A DNA stretch of 64,000 nucleotides from Aptenodytes patagonicus (GCF_965638725.1 NC_134963.1:6455501-6519500), one strand, 5' to 3'; counted from the first letter of the stretch, positions 50,701 through 62,600 are shown. A program made the numbers and translations. The notes: generated from the sequence alone by a model not told the origin.

Positions 50701-53700
50701 AATTCAGCCTGGGAGCTGCCGGAGAGGCTGGTTTCAACCTTGGTGATTCAGCGCAGAGGTTTCAGCTGAGCCATTTTATGTCCAGCACAGAGGAGCGGAC
50801 CCGTGCAGGGGCAGCCCCCAGCTCACCCGCGGCACCGCCGTGATGAAGAAGCCGTGTCCAGCATGGTCCCAAATAATCCACGGTGGCACCAAACCAATGC
50901 CAATCCCTCGGGGCTGCTGGCTCAGGTGTGCTTTCGCCGGCTCCAAACCCCGGGCTGGCCAGGAGGTCCCCAAAAAGGGGATGGTGGGACCAGGAATGGG
51001 CACGGGGCGATGCTGCAGCCTGGGACGCGCATGCCTTCAGGATGTCCCTGCCGGCTGCCCATCGAAGCTGGGCTGTGGAGGACGGCTCTGAAACGGGGAG
51101 ATTCACCCTTGACCCAGCCTCTTGGGACATAATCGGCACATCTGGAGATGGGCAGGTCCCTGTTGTCACTGCAGGCGTGCATCCAGCCTGGCCGAAACCT
51201 TCATGCCACCTGCAGACAGCTCCCCATCACCACCAGGGAGCGGTGCAGCCCCGGCCCTGCCGGCGGGGGGGGCCGACCCCAAAACCTGCCCGGCCGCGGG
51301 CCACGGGAGCCCACACAGGCACAGCCCGAATGCCTTACTCACAGCCCTCACGTACCAAGCCGGTGACGAAAGTTGGGATCAAAGCGCCCAAATGAAGGAA
51401 CGCAGTTTACATCCACCTTTTCTTTCCAGGCTGCTTTTAATTACGGCGCGATCCTCCCCGCCCACGGCTCCCCGAAACCTCTGCATCCCGCGGGGCCGCA
51501 ATCCCCACCCGGCAGGTGGATGCCGGGTCCCAGCACGACGCTGTGGCGGGGAGTGATTTTTTGGCAACAGGACGTCGAGCTGGAAACCTCCCTGGCTGGG
51601 CGGCGCGAGGGCTGCCAGATCAGCCGAACTGCAATCGGTTGCTCTGGAGTTCCCTTCCTAACACTTCCTTTTCCCAAATTACACCAAAAAAGCACCACTT
51701 GGCAGTCACAGACACTGTATTCCTGGCAGCTCTGGAACAGGTTGGATTTTTAACCTTCTTGTTTTAAGAAAAGCAAAAATTGGCCGCAGAAAAGGGCAAG
51801 TTTTGCCTCCTGCCAGGCTGCAGAGCGAGCGCTTGCTGCGGGATGGCGGCTTCCCACCTCTCACGTGCAGCCGCTCCGAGGGGGACGTCTGCATCACCCC
51901 GACACAAGACCTCAAAAAGCATTTTCAGGGAAAACAGGTGGCCTTCACATCACCCGCGAGCATCCGGAATCATACCAGGGCCAGCAACCCCTGTCCGCAC
52001 CCGCAGGCATCGCCCCGGCCTTTGCCGGGGGAAAGGAGATGGGGCGCTCGGTTTCGGCAGCATTGTTCTCCAGGGTGGTGTGAAATCCTCGGCTGGCAAA
52101 GGCACGCGGAGGGGAGTGTGCCACCGGCCTCCCCGCGATACAAAGGTGACCAGCGGCCGTCTCCACAGCTGCTATAATTAGACGTAAAAGGCAGATCAAT
52201 ACCCGCGTACTGACATTGGAACAGTTTTGCCCTCATCTGAAGCACTGCTACGGGAAGCCACATTAGGATAAAGCTCCTTTAGGACAGTTTCTCAGCGGAT
52301 GCTGGAAACAAGGTCAGTTCTGGGTGGTGGATGTGACCATCAGCCAGCGAGCCCCAGGTTTAGCTCTAATAGAGAGCGACCACCCGCTCGCCCCATACAT
52401 GGCTCTGCCCAAGGCATCCCTGTGGCCATGAGCCAAGTCACACCCATGTGGGGCACAAGTCCCACCGAAAAGCCCAAAACGTCGTGGAAGGGCGGAAGGG
52501 AGGGAGGAAGGACGTGCTCCCGCCCGGCCGGCACAGGCTGCCCTTCGTCACACAAGGCAGCGCTCCCACCGCGATTATTTATCAGCAGTGCCCAGCGGGA
52601 CGATTGAAGGAGACGCGTCCAGAAGGAACCGGAATTGCCGGTTTTCTTGTGTTGCTCCCCAAACCCAACAAGTTCCGTTTCCTACCCAGCACGGCCAAGC
52701 GGCACCGTGACCCCGCAAGGCCCGAAATCGCCACCTGCCTTCGCCGGCACTCTCCGGGGCCAAACCAGCCCGGGGGCCGGGGAAGGACCAGCAACGCAGC
52801 AGGGCAAAGGGGAAAAATATCTGCGATCAATTTGCAGCCTGCAAAATCAGAGGGGTCAGAGGATGCGTGCCGGGAGACCACTATGATTTTTGCCGGGGCA
52901 GCTGGTGAGCCTGTCCCTCTGTCCATCCCTGCCCACGCTGCTGGAGTAATTAATTTCCCATAAAGACGTACACCAGCCCCGTCGGTGCCCGAGCATCGCC
53001 CACCCCACAGGGGCTGCAGGAAGGGCTACAGACACCCCCGTCCAAGCCGGACACAGCAAGGCACAAACTCACTTGGGCTTACTTTTCACTCTGCCACCCT
53101 CTCCGGGGCCGGGCACCCCGACCCCCGCGGGGACACCCCACGTGTGACACAGAGGCGCGGGGGGTGACCCATCCCCGGTGCAAAACAGCCCCCGGTTTTG
53201 TCGGGGCAGCCCGTGCCGCCACGGGGCCGGGGCCGGGGCCGGGACCGGGAGGCGTCGCAGGGATGCAGAGATGCGCGGTACCGGTGCGGTGGGCACCGGG
53301 GGGCAGCCCCGGGCTCTTGCGTGCGGCGGCCCCCGGGCTCGGCCGCGCCGCGCTCCCGCCGGCACGGCCGGGGCCATAAAACTTTCCCTGTTTGCTCACG
53401 GCCGTGTTTACCTGCCGATAAGGCCCGGGAGGTGCGGGGAGGGATACACACCGCCTGCCCGGGGCTCTGCTGCCCGCCGGGGCGGCGGCGGCACACGGCG
53501 GGGACCCGGCCCCGGTGCCCGACCCGGGGGCGGCGGGCCGGGTCGGTGCCCACGCGGGACCGTCCCGGGGCCGCGGCGGGAGGAAGCGGTGGGGCAGGCG
53601 GGGGAGGGAGAGCGTGCGCCGCGCCGGCAGCGAGGACAGACGGACGGGAGAGCGGCCGCACGGCGGCCGCGCCGCGCCGCCCCACCGGGGGGTCCCCGGA

Positions 53701-53991
53701 GCCCTGCGGGGACCGGACCTGACCCGCCCCCCCTCCCCTTCCCCCGGGAAGCCCCCGCCTGCAGCGCGCCCCGAGGCGATGCCCCGCGGAGCGGAGCCGG
53801 CCGGTCCCGCGGCGCCCCCGGCCCCGAGCCGAGACCGGAGCCGGTACCGGTACCGGAGCCGGTACCGGGGCACCGCCGCCCCCTTCCGCCGCCCTTACCT
53901 GGCTCTTGTCGAACTGCTCCCGCTCCGCCTCCAGGCTGTGCCCGCCGCGGCGGTTCAGCACCCGCGCCGGCACGCTCTTGATGCTGTTCAT
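34529..53991 (-). CDS. HIP1R: HIP1R, huntingtin-interacting protein 1-related (complete, 32 coding exons)
   Basis: The ATG is at 53991-53989 ([12 protein letters not shown]) in a CpG island, and the TAG is at 34531-34529. The 32 coding exons have phase-compatible joins and total 1060 codons; human HIP1R has 1068. HIP1R sits on clathrin-coated pits, binds phosphoinositides and clathrin light chain, and restrains and organises actin during endocytosis. Domain order is the family standard: N-terminal ANTH domain (about residues 30-284), central coiled coil (about 350-640) and C-terminal I/LWEQ (THATCH) actin-binding domain (about 770-1010). Exon coordinates are in the three block entries below. 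All splice sites are GT-AG and no internal stop was found, so the gene appears intact. It ends tail-to-tail with VPS37B. CCDC62 lies upstream on the same strand. Confidence 0.97.
34933..34966. repeat. Poly-G tract in HIP1R intron 30
   Basis: A run of 19 G (34944-34962), preceded by GGGGT units, lies within the 205-base intron between HIP1R exons 30 and 31. On the transcript strand it is poly-C, about 90 bases upstream of the exon 31 acceptor. Such runs are prone to length error in assemblies. Confidence 0.85.
37246..37693 (+). mobile_element. CR1 LINE 3' fragment in a HIP1R intron (antisense to the gene)
   Basis: The degraded frame reads [20 protein letters not shown] near its start, the conserved C-terminal part of the CR1 reverse-transcriptase protein. 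The element ends with TTCTATGATTCT, the short-repeat tail of CR1. It is 5'-truncated, as most CR1 copies are, and has frameshifts and stops, so it is dead. It sits between HIP1R exons 26 and 27 on the opposite strand. Confidence 0.88.
39717..40365 (-). mobile_element. CR1 LINE, 5'-truncated, with open RT C-terminus (same strand as HIP1R)
   Basis: This copy lies between HIP1R exons 21 and 22. On the minus strand it keeps an open frame with [35 protein letters not shown] and [19 protein letters not shown], the end of CR1 ORF2. It then has the usual 3' UTR and an ATGATTCTATGATTCTAT tail at about 39717-39735. The lack of stops in this frame suggests a younger insertion than the copy at 37246. The 5' break is near 40365 but could shift by some tens of bases. 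No complete reverse transcriptase is present, so it cannot move on its own. Confidence 0.93.
41970..44533 (-). CDS. HIP1R: HIP1R exons 11-18: acidic linker and coiled coil
   Basis: Exons, in transcript order: 44533-44396, 44305-44247, 44176-44104, 43729-43546, 43472-43384, 43082-42966, 42514-42413 and 42164-41970 (residues 285-603). Exon 11 carries the acidic stretch [17 protein letters not shown]; mammalian HIP1 family members bind the clathrin coat through this kind of linker. Exon 12 has FGPPNG. From exon 13 the sequence is heptad-rich, with [20 protein letters not shown] and [20 protein letters not shown], as expected for the dimerising coiled coil that also binds clathrin light chain. 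Exons 17 and 18 are the least conserved against my memory of human HIP1R. Confidence 0.93.
44762..53991 (-). CDS. HIP1R: HIP1R exons 1-10: ANTH domain block
   Basis: Exons, in transcript order: 53991-53899, 48674-48611, 48180-48038, 47692-47636, 47386-47306, 47180-47104, 46798-46737, 45615-45475, 44994-44937 and 44837-44762 (residues 1-284). Exon 2 holds [16 protein letters not shown], the basic phosphoinositide-binding signature of ANTH domains. Exon 3 continues with [17 protein letters not shown], and exon 8 with [19 protein letters not shown]. Exon 7 is only 62 bases; it is supported by the peptide [11 protein letters not shown] and by phase. Exon 3 must use the GAAG acceptor just before 48180, because the better-looking GCAG five bases earlier would break the frame. 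Confidence 0.93.
48675..53080 (-). other. HIP1R: HIP1R intron 1 (GC-rich, no further genes)
   Basis: The intron proper runs from 53898 down to 48675. It is GC-rich with many spurious open frames on both strands, all lacking splice support or recognisable protein content. I find no transposon or RNA gene. The part near exon 1 is covered by the CpG island entry. Confidence 0.7.
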
Positions 53992-54320
53992 GGTGGGCCG
54001 CCCACCGAGCTCCGCGCTCGGGGCTCCGCGCACCGGGCAGGCAGCGACCGGCGCCGCCCCGCCGGCTCCTCCCGGCCGCGCACTGCGCCGCGCCGCGCCG
54101 CGCCGAGCCCGCCCGCGCACAAGGGCGCCCCTGGCGGCCGCGCCCGGCCCCCGCGCGGCCCCGCCCGCCCCGCGCCCGCCCGCGGGCAGGTGGGAGCCGC
54201 CGGCCCGGCCCGCCTCGCCGCAGCAGGGAGCTGGGTGAAACGTCCGGCGGCGGCCGAGCCCGCCCGCCCCGCTTCCCCCGCGGTGCACCAGGCGCCGAGG
54301 CTCTTCCCTGCTTCACGAAG
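53081..54320 (-). promoter_or_regulatory. HIP1R: CpG island and promoter of HIP1R
   Basis: CpG-dense sequence covers HIP1R exon 1, its 5' flank and the start of intron 1. It contains hexamer-like tandem units at 53222-53250 (GGGGCC) and 53831-53872 (alternating GGAGCC and GGTACC). No TATA box was seen. Transcription should run leftward from about 54000-54250, with the exact start unknown. Confidence 0.75.
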
Positions 54321-56200
54321 CACCGGCCACGGTGCAGGAGAGGGGACAGACGCGGCGCTCATCTTCCCGCTCTGCCATCCTTTCCCATTTCCTATTCTAC
54401 CTCCTGTTTCCAACAGCACCGCAGACCCCCTCTTCACCTTTCCCTAAGCGAACCCTGCAAACGCACACACCGCACACCTAAGAGACGCGGAGCTCCCTCA
54501 CTACCCGCTTCCCAGCCTTCCCTTCAGAAAAGTCAAGCAGCAGAGAGCACATCCACCCCTGCGGAAAGCGGCCGTAACGCAACAACAGCTTCGTTTTCCT
54601 TAATAATTCAGTACGAGGATACAATAGCAAAGGCGCTCCCTGGAGTATTTGTAATGCTTCCAGAAAGAAGGCCGCCGAGTTTGATGCGGCTGGAGTTTCG
54701 ATACGAGCCTCAGAGCGCGGTAGAGAATGCAGTTGGTTTGAAGTCACCTAGTGCCTGAAAAAATTAACCCAAATATCCCCCTTCTTCCCGTTCCACAAAT
54801 CCAGGGCAGCCCCGACACAAAATCCTAGGGCTCTGCGGATCCTTGTGCGTCGCTTGGGCTCAGTTTTCTATATTGATTTTAAAGCCATCAGTAGAGCGTT
54901 TTAAATTCACAAGGGGGTTCAGTGCGTTCATCCGCTAACGCTAAACACATTCAAACCGGAAAGCACAGCTCACGCTAGGAAGTTCCACCAATTTCTCTAG
55001 GGTTTGACACACGGTACAGTTGCTGGACAGCTTCAGGGTGAGCATCATGGTATTGCTATCCGTGGCTTTTTGGGGGGAATTTTTGTCATACCCACAGCAG
55101 CAGATTCTGAGGATGGAGCCTGGATAGTTTCTCTGCAGGCAGAGGAGTCAAATGCACTTTAAAGGCTTGTGGAAACTCGAAAACAAACCTGAGAAGCAGA
55201 GATTCCCCCTGTGGGTAATGCTTGCGGGCGGGGAAGGGAAGAGTTTGGAGGACAGCAGCTATGATCAGAATTAGTCGATTAATTTTGAGGCCATTAGTAC
55301 ACGAAGGAAAGCAGGCTGCCATTTAGGTAATTAAAGAGAAAGTGGAAAATCATATGAAAGAGTTAACAAGGGGAAACCATGGCGCGAGTGTTGTATTTCA
55401 CCGCAATTAATTGAGAGACCGAGAGACTCCCACCCCTTAGCTGCTCCCACACAGCAAAAACGCTGGCGCAGCGCTCAGCGGTGTGGACTTCGCACGGGTG
55501 TCCCAAACCGCTCGCAAACCCCACCCGACCGAGTGGCCCACTCGTGTATTTGGCAGTTGGTGTCCTATGTCCCGGAGAACCGTCATAAATTAAATGCTAA
55601 ATGTGTCGGACAGCGTGTTAAACAGGCAAGAAAGATACAGTAAAGGTGTCACCTTTATTAGCTTATTTCATCTTTTAGTTAAAAAATAAGTTCAAATTGT
55701 GGTAACGGGAACGTCTTGCCCAATAGTCAAAGATAAAACCAGTTTAAATGCTAAAAAGCCGGTCACGTGCTTGGCTGCAGCCACGCAGCGCTACCGGAGC
55801 CCGTACGCGCACCTGATCTTGTCGTAAGCTTTTGTTAGAATAAATGGCTCCTGACCGGGGAAGAGTTGTTTTGCCCATCTTGTGGGTGACAGCTCTCCCA
55901 TTTCAACAATGTAGGAGGCATTTCCTGGTTACAACACTAATTGGGAACTTCCTATAAACATTATTCATCTCTCTCTACATGGCACGAACTCCAGAACAAA
56001 AACAATAAACTAAAAAAAAAAAACAAAACGCTTGGCTGTGTCATACTCTATAAATATTTCTGAGCCACCATAAAAAAAAACAAGGTAAGGAAAATAGTTC
56101 CTATGTCGTAACAATTACACACTTAAGGTTCTTAAAAACAAGCTAGTATTTAACCTGAGCTCTCAGCTATAAAAATAGTTTTGTTAATCTTGGCATAATT
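54321..56200. other. Intergenic region between HIP1R 5' end and CCDC62 3' end
   Basis: I see no exon, RNA gene or transposon here. The stretch is moderately AT-rich beyond 54400. It may hold HIP1R upstream regulatory elements, but no specific site can be supported from sequence alone. Confidence 0.6.
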
Positions 56201-56206
56201 CTATGC

Positions 56207-56669
56207 TTTATTTCAAGATAAAAAATATTCCCACATAGTCACATCTTTTTGCCACTTGAGAGTCTTTGAAACACTCGCAGAACCATGGGAAAGAATTAGG
56301 TAACTTTCCATTGCAGCCGACGGGCTGATGATCTTCGGTTCTCAAAATTAATTCTGTATTGGAAACTTCTTCATCCACTGCAGAAAATTAAAGATTTTTA
56401 TTAAAATGCAGGAACATTTCCTCTAAAATATACGAAGCAATCGCATATATGTCAATTTACTATATAAATTTTCACACTGCAGACAATGAAAACGTAGAGT
56501 AAAAATATACAGAGGAGAAAAGTAAACAAAACACTTCACAGAAAGACAGCGGTCGCAGGGACGCCACTGGAGTGTTATGAAATAAAATCTTTCCAGCTTG
56601 TTTTGCAAAAAGGAGTGATCTTTGTGCCCCCGGCCAGCCACTGAGGCAGTTTACCAGCCGGGGCACATG
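56207..56669 (-). other. CCDC62: CCDC62-side 3' UTR with AATAAA
   Basis: This is sequence downstream of the proposed stop at 56670. A minus-strand AATAAA lies at 56207-56212. An open segment, 56377-56208, starts right after a good TTTTCTGCAG acceptor and could be a further alternative exon. However, its long frame does not match the phase left by any upstream exon I found. Confidence 0.45.
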
Positions 56670-59600
56670 CTACGGTGTCCAAACCTGAATGTATCCTTTT
56701 ACTGATTGCTTTCCTCCTTTGCTCTTCAACTCTCCCCCACCCGATCTCCCTCTAAAGGAAAAACAACCGACTGATGAAAATGGCTACATCACTGCCAGCG
56801 AGTTAGGAAATTAACCTAATGTTTATCGGTGCACCTGCCCTCAAATGACTTCAAAGCAATTAAAAAAAAAAAACCCAAACCCAACCAAAATCAATTCAAT
56901 CACTTCTCTATATGAAATTGCACAAATGTTTAGTTATTTCTGGACCTGCTACCAACTCTGCAAAAGCTGCTTTGGATTTAACTGATCACAGTGATTCACT
57001 GCCTTTTAATAAACGAAGAAAGTAGGCATTATGCAGCTGCCAGTGACCTGCACAGTCACTAATTCTTGTCATGGATCTACAGTGAATTGTGGGTACGTTT
57101 GTTCCACCAGTTCTTTCTCACTTGAAGCAAATGAGATTGTTTCTGTAGGCTAAGCGTACGCTTACCGCTTTGCTGTATCAGCATGGTGCTCAGCAATTTT
57201 GGGGATTTGCTCCTGAAACTTTTTAACATCAGTAGTTTCAGGATGCAAGTCACAGTGCCGGCCTCGATCTATAAAACCTCCAGCTTCATTTACCTTAGGG
57301 CTCTTTTTAGGAAAAGAGGAGCTCTCTACATAGCAACCTTACAGCAGAGTAAGGTACGGCGTTCCAGCTACTCAGCATCCATTTCCTACGAGAGCCCCAT
57401 TAGCGTGCACTAAGCAGACCCAACTTATTTTGCAAGAAGACTTCGCGTCTCCAGACTTAATGCAGACACAGCAGAACATGAGGGTGCTACAAGCCAACGC
57501 CACTCCCCAGGGGCCCAGAGGGTTTGGCTCCACGGGGGAAAAACAGTTCAGGGACTGCCGTTTGAATATACCGAGAGAGAAGAACTGAGCACCAGCTCCC
57601 CACTGGATCGAAGTTGATCAGTATGAGAAATCCAGTGCCACGCAGCTTCACGCTCCAGCTTGCTGCGTAATAACTTCCCTTTGCAGACATGCGCTTGGGT
57701 TGTGCCAGCACTGGAAGATTTCTTTTTGTGTCGATTTTTCCCCCCATTGTTGCCAGTTCTTATTCAGTTTCATGTGGTGGTCGGTATTTTAACCATATCT
57801 GGTTACCCTTTTGTCCTCAGAACCAGACAACATGGTGCCTATTGCAAGCATCCAATTCCCTTTAGTAGAACAAATAATCAGAGTGAGAAATTTCCTGATT
57901 CAAAAAGAAAAAACAATCTGCTATGGGCAAGGCTGCTTTTTATATTCTGAAACAGCTCTATTCAATACGTTCTACTTTTGGAGCTCCGAGCCCAGGAACA
58001 ATATGCTAAAAAGGCGCTTGGCTGCGGCACTGAAAAACACGTCCCAATCTCTTATTCAACAATTGATCCTGTTATCTGTAACACACAGAAGGATTTTAAC
58101 TACAATAAGCAGTATGCAGGTACTCGGGAATGGAGCTGTGAGATCTGACTGCCCAGAGGATGAGGAGCATGCTTGAGAAAAGTTTAATTATTTGACTAAA
58201 GGAATTACTTGCTGCCTTAATACCTGTTTGCTGTTACAGTACTCACAAGAGTTTTATTGGAAATGCATTCAGAGCAGTGCACTTAGAATCTTGTGCCAGG
58301 CTCATAAAATCATAGGATCATTTAGGTTGGAAAAGACCTTTAAGATCATCGAGTCCAACCGTTAACCTAACACTGCCAAGTCCACCCCTAAACCATACAT
58401 GTCCATAGTCACCTCAGAAGTCCATAGACTTGTATTAATATTGCAGAGGCATTTTATAAAGAGGGAAACCAAAAAATCAACCAAAAAAAAAAATCAAGTT
58501 GAAAACACCTTCATACTCACAGAACATCATAGAGAAAAGAACGGAAGCTTAGCATCTCTTTCTTCTGCAGCAGATAACTGAGTTCTGTGAAGAGCTTCTG
58601 CAAGTTCTGTTGTCTATATTGTAATGCAAAAACACTACGTGGAAATCAAAGAACTTAGATAATAAAAATTACAGAGCTGCCGGGTTCAAACTGGCGAGCA
58701 GCAAGGATACACTTTTTAATTCCCTCTTCTCCTCCCTCCCCCAGGCAGGGCACAGAATCCAACACGCAGAAATTCTTACTGATTAAATTCTAAGGGTTAT
58801 ATTTGATATATATTATGTTTTAAAGCGCAGCTTAAAACAGCCTCAGGTAAACCTGGTTTTAAGCACAGATTAGCTGGCCTGCATAGATTAACTAAAACAC
58901 GCTTGACAAGTTTTTGCCCAGAACCACTCTGAAAGTAGATCAAAGTTCTACAGATGTGGTTCACAAGCTGCCCCCGCCAGTAAACACGAGCCTGCTTTAT
59001 TTTCTATCCACTAAAGCAACCGTTCCGAATGAGAAGCCAATTTCCAAGCTCAAAAATGCAGTATCAGGTTATAAAGCAGAGTCACGCTCGCTACTAAAGG
59101 ACAGCCGGTTTAGCCGAGCTGTGACGTGCCAACCAGTAAGCAGGAGCCAGGCAGCTGATGGGGCTGGGCAAGAGCCACAAGCAACCACTGTTTTGCAGAG
59201 AGCTTTTCAGGAATCCCTCCTACAAGACAGTCTTTGCAAAAGACTACGCTGCTGCTGTCTTTCACGTTGAATGAAATCCTGCAGATGAACTGCTGAACAA
59301 AATATCCTTTCAGTTTATGCAAACGCTGGCACACAGCCTTTATACCCTGTCAGTCAGTCCCAGCACAGCTAAGGTTTTATGGTTCTGAATGTTATCAAAA
59401 TTACTTTGTCTGTTACTTACAGTAACATTGTTCTGGTCAAGTTCATCTAAGGATATAAGGAGTGCAACATTTTTAGAGAGAGGTAATACCTTTCAGGAGA
59501 AAGCTGAGGTTTCAGCATGCAGCCTTCTCATTAGGAGTCTGCTTTAAAACCAAAAGCCCAAATTCTCCCTTTGTGATACCTATCAGCACAAGTTTCCTCA

Positions 59601-62600
59601 TTTCTAGTGATGAGTGGTACAATCTCCTTGTCAAACAAGGCAGAAATTCTTAAGGATATTTATGAAAAGAAACAAGTGACCCCTTCTCCAATTACTCCTA
59701 TTGCCCACATACTCAAGACAGAAACTCCCTAGCAGTGTTCATGCTCATAAAATACATTGCCATGACAGCTACATATAGGTTATTGACTATCTTCTCGGAC
59801 GCTGCAATGAAGGAATTAAAACTATTAACCCACAAAAACCCTGAAGTTATTTAAGCTGACAGTCTGGTTTAAATTCACATACAAAACTATTCTATATATC
59901 ACCTACTTCCTATACTGTCCTCCTTCCCACAAATATACCTAGCGTAATAAGCCAGTTCTGAATGCAAGTCATACTTGTGTTTGCTTTTTTCTAGACCTCC
60001 TACAGCTTGCTCCAAAATGACTTCTTCCATCTGTTTAGACACATGCAAAAGATAAATCCTGTCATGACCTTGAGGAGCCACAAAGAATCCTATAAAAAAA
60101 TTCAAGTACTTCATGCTAAGGCATGCAGGAATTTTCTCTTTAGCAAAGCACGAGGAGGATATTGTTTACAACGTCGTAGCACAAGTCAAGCATAAGGGAA
60201 AGGATGTTCACAATCACTCTTCCCGGCCACCTAAATCTAGTCATAGGGGAGTAATATGTACCGTATTAATGCTGCTGCTGTTTGGAGTGCAGCGAGGGCT
60301 CGCGTGGAGGAGAGTGCTAAGCTCCAGATCAGCAACCATCTGTCGAGACTTGGCCAATGCATGCTGCAGCTTACTTATGGGGGAGCTGGTGTCCTGGAGG
60401 AGACAGAAAGTGAGCCAAAGTTATGAAACGATCTTTTTTGAATACATCAAAGGATTAAATCATATCAAGAATCATCACTTTCATTTTGAAATGTCTCAGT
60501 TCAAAATACTACAACATAACACTGCTCCAGGCTCTGCCTAAATGCTGGTATTTCTAATAAACGCAGAGGTCTTTCCTAGTGTCAGCTTTTTAACCTATCT
60601 TCACATGCATGTATACGCAGCGCACACAACAGCAGTACTTCAGTGATAAAGGGGAGAATAAACAAAGACAGGAGAAAGAGGGAAAACCAGGCAGAACAAG
60701 AAAGAAACAGTGTCCAATAGCTCGTGATAACTGTGTCCAAGTGTACTCAGATATTGTGCTTTACTGGAATTACCAATTAGCCAGCATCCATTACCCTAAA
60801 GCCTTTCGTTTTGAAAGCTTATCTTTTTTTTTTTTTTTTAAACTCACTTATGCTGTCCAAGACATACTGAGACAGCAAGGAATTATTTAAAAAAAATATT
60901 TTACCACCTTTGCTTTAAGCCTGCTGTCCCATCATTCAAGTCCCTAGTTCTTCCACGCCGGCAGACATTTGCTTTCCTATCGTCAGTCACAATTCCCCTT
61001 AAAATTCAAGTACATTCTGCAATAAAATACTGACCTGGTCCGTGGTAGCACTGCAGCATCTATTTGTTGGCTTAGTCACGGAAAGGCTATTGATCTCCAG
61101 AGGGAACTCTTCATCAGAGAATTTCTCACATCTTTGAGGCCTGTCTCCTTTCTGGGTGGATGTCAAACACGGAGAATCCAAGTGAAAAGAATTCAGATCC
61201 ACATTTTCTTCACTGTTAAAAAAATTAAGACATTGCTGGAAACAGTATCACCATCCTTTTTAAACTTTCCAAGGAAAATCATGGGACAACATAAATAATT
61301 ATGGGCCCTGAGCCAAGAAAACCATCAAGCACGTGAGATTACTCTGTTCCTCAGAGTGGTTCCCATGTTTAACAGCTTCATTAGATCAGTTTCATCCTCT
61401 GAGGGTAACAGTTTGACATTCAACCAGTTTCAAGAACAGCTACATTACCACGTGCTTGAGTATCTATTTAACCTTGCAAAGATCACACAAAAGGCAATAG
61501 CTAGTTCCTCCCAATACTCTGGTACTCTTCCTTCTCTCGTACCCTACTCCCTTTTTTTTTTTTTTTTTAAATCAACCATTCAGCAAATTAATATTTGTAG
61601 CTGTACTTTTCAAGGGAATTTCACAGCCTTTTAAAGTCATCATCTCACTTCAGAGATCACAGGAGAGCTTTCCCAAAGAGGCTTTATTTTATTTATTTTT
61701 AAATACAGCAGCAAACAGTGAAGTGCTGTTGGGGCAAACTGTGATTAAGCCCAAAACTCAGTTGCCTGACTACCATTTCAGTGCAGAGTTGAAGAATACG
61801 ATCCATTGGCACACATCTTTCCCTAGGTTTTAAAGCAAACCAAAATATTAATTTAGCACTAAGTGTATCTGAGTGTATTTAGGAATATCGGAAAAGCAAT
61901 TTAAACGACAGTTAAAGCAACAAATCACACCCTGCACGTTATTACCTTCCGAACACTGACTCACAGCCATCCCAAGCTTGTCCTAATACGAAAGGTCTTT
62001 AGCTCTTAATATGCATGTCAGACGATTGAAACTTTTCTTACACCTTTCCCAACTGAAAGTTAACTTTATTATAGCCTACCCTAGAGAAAAACATTCTCAA
62101 TTTCAATTCCTTAAATCACAATTTTATCAAAATGTACCAAATCCCTCACTCAGCTCCAGCACCAATTAATCACAAATTAAGACTAGAACTAATAAAGGCT
62201 GTAGCACATTAGAAACTATCTTGATCACCCTACCTAAGCCCTCTTCCCCTGGGATCACCTGTCCCCTGTGCTGTCTTTTCACACAGCACTGAGTGCTGTC
62301 TGTGGCTTGTACAAAGACGTGCCCTGGTTTCTGCTTGCAGTTACAAGCTATGCGGCGAATTTCGTTTTCAACTGCTAATTTCCACTTCATACAGTTTTTT
62401 AAAAGTAAATACAATAGCGACCATCTCCCCAAATAAAACATCTCTGTATTCATCACGCTTCTGAACAAAACAGAAGCGCAGTGCTAGCACTGCCTAGAGC
62501 GGGTAAATAATTAAAAAATACGTACATTTTAAAGAAAATACTGTCTTCAAATGTACAACATTTCATTAAACATTCTCTAGATATAACACATTCCATACCT

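Noticed and set aside
53086-54316. Very long minus-strand open frames (about 300-400 codons) across the HIP1R CpG island
   Set aside because: They are due to extreme GC content, which makes stops rare. The peptides are low-complexity Arg/Gly/Pro/Ala and exist in several frames at once. Only the MNSIK... exon 1 segment is real.
56208-56377. Open segment after a good acceptor near the CCDC62 3' end (DEEVSNTEL...)
   Set aside because: Its long frame needs one leftover base from upstream, and no upstream exon offers that. Its stop overlaps the AATAAA signal. It is more likely 3' UTR, though a short phase-0 alternative end cannot be excluded.
58914-59270. 119-codon plus-strand frame (MPRTTLKVDQSS...)
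   Set aside because: No splice sites or known similarity, and it overlaps proposed CCDC62 intron on the other strand. Length is within chance expectation.
60031-60114. Longer version of exon 60030-59939 starting MKYLNFF...HDRIYLLHVSKQ
   Set aside because: A TTTTTTTATAG acceptor at about 60086 would allow it, but its phase does not fit the CCDC62 anchor exon. The CTAAACAG acceptor at 60031-60032 does fit.
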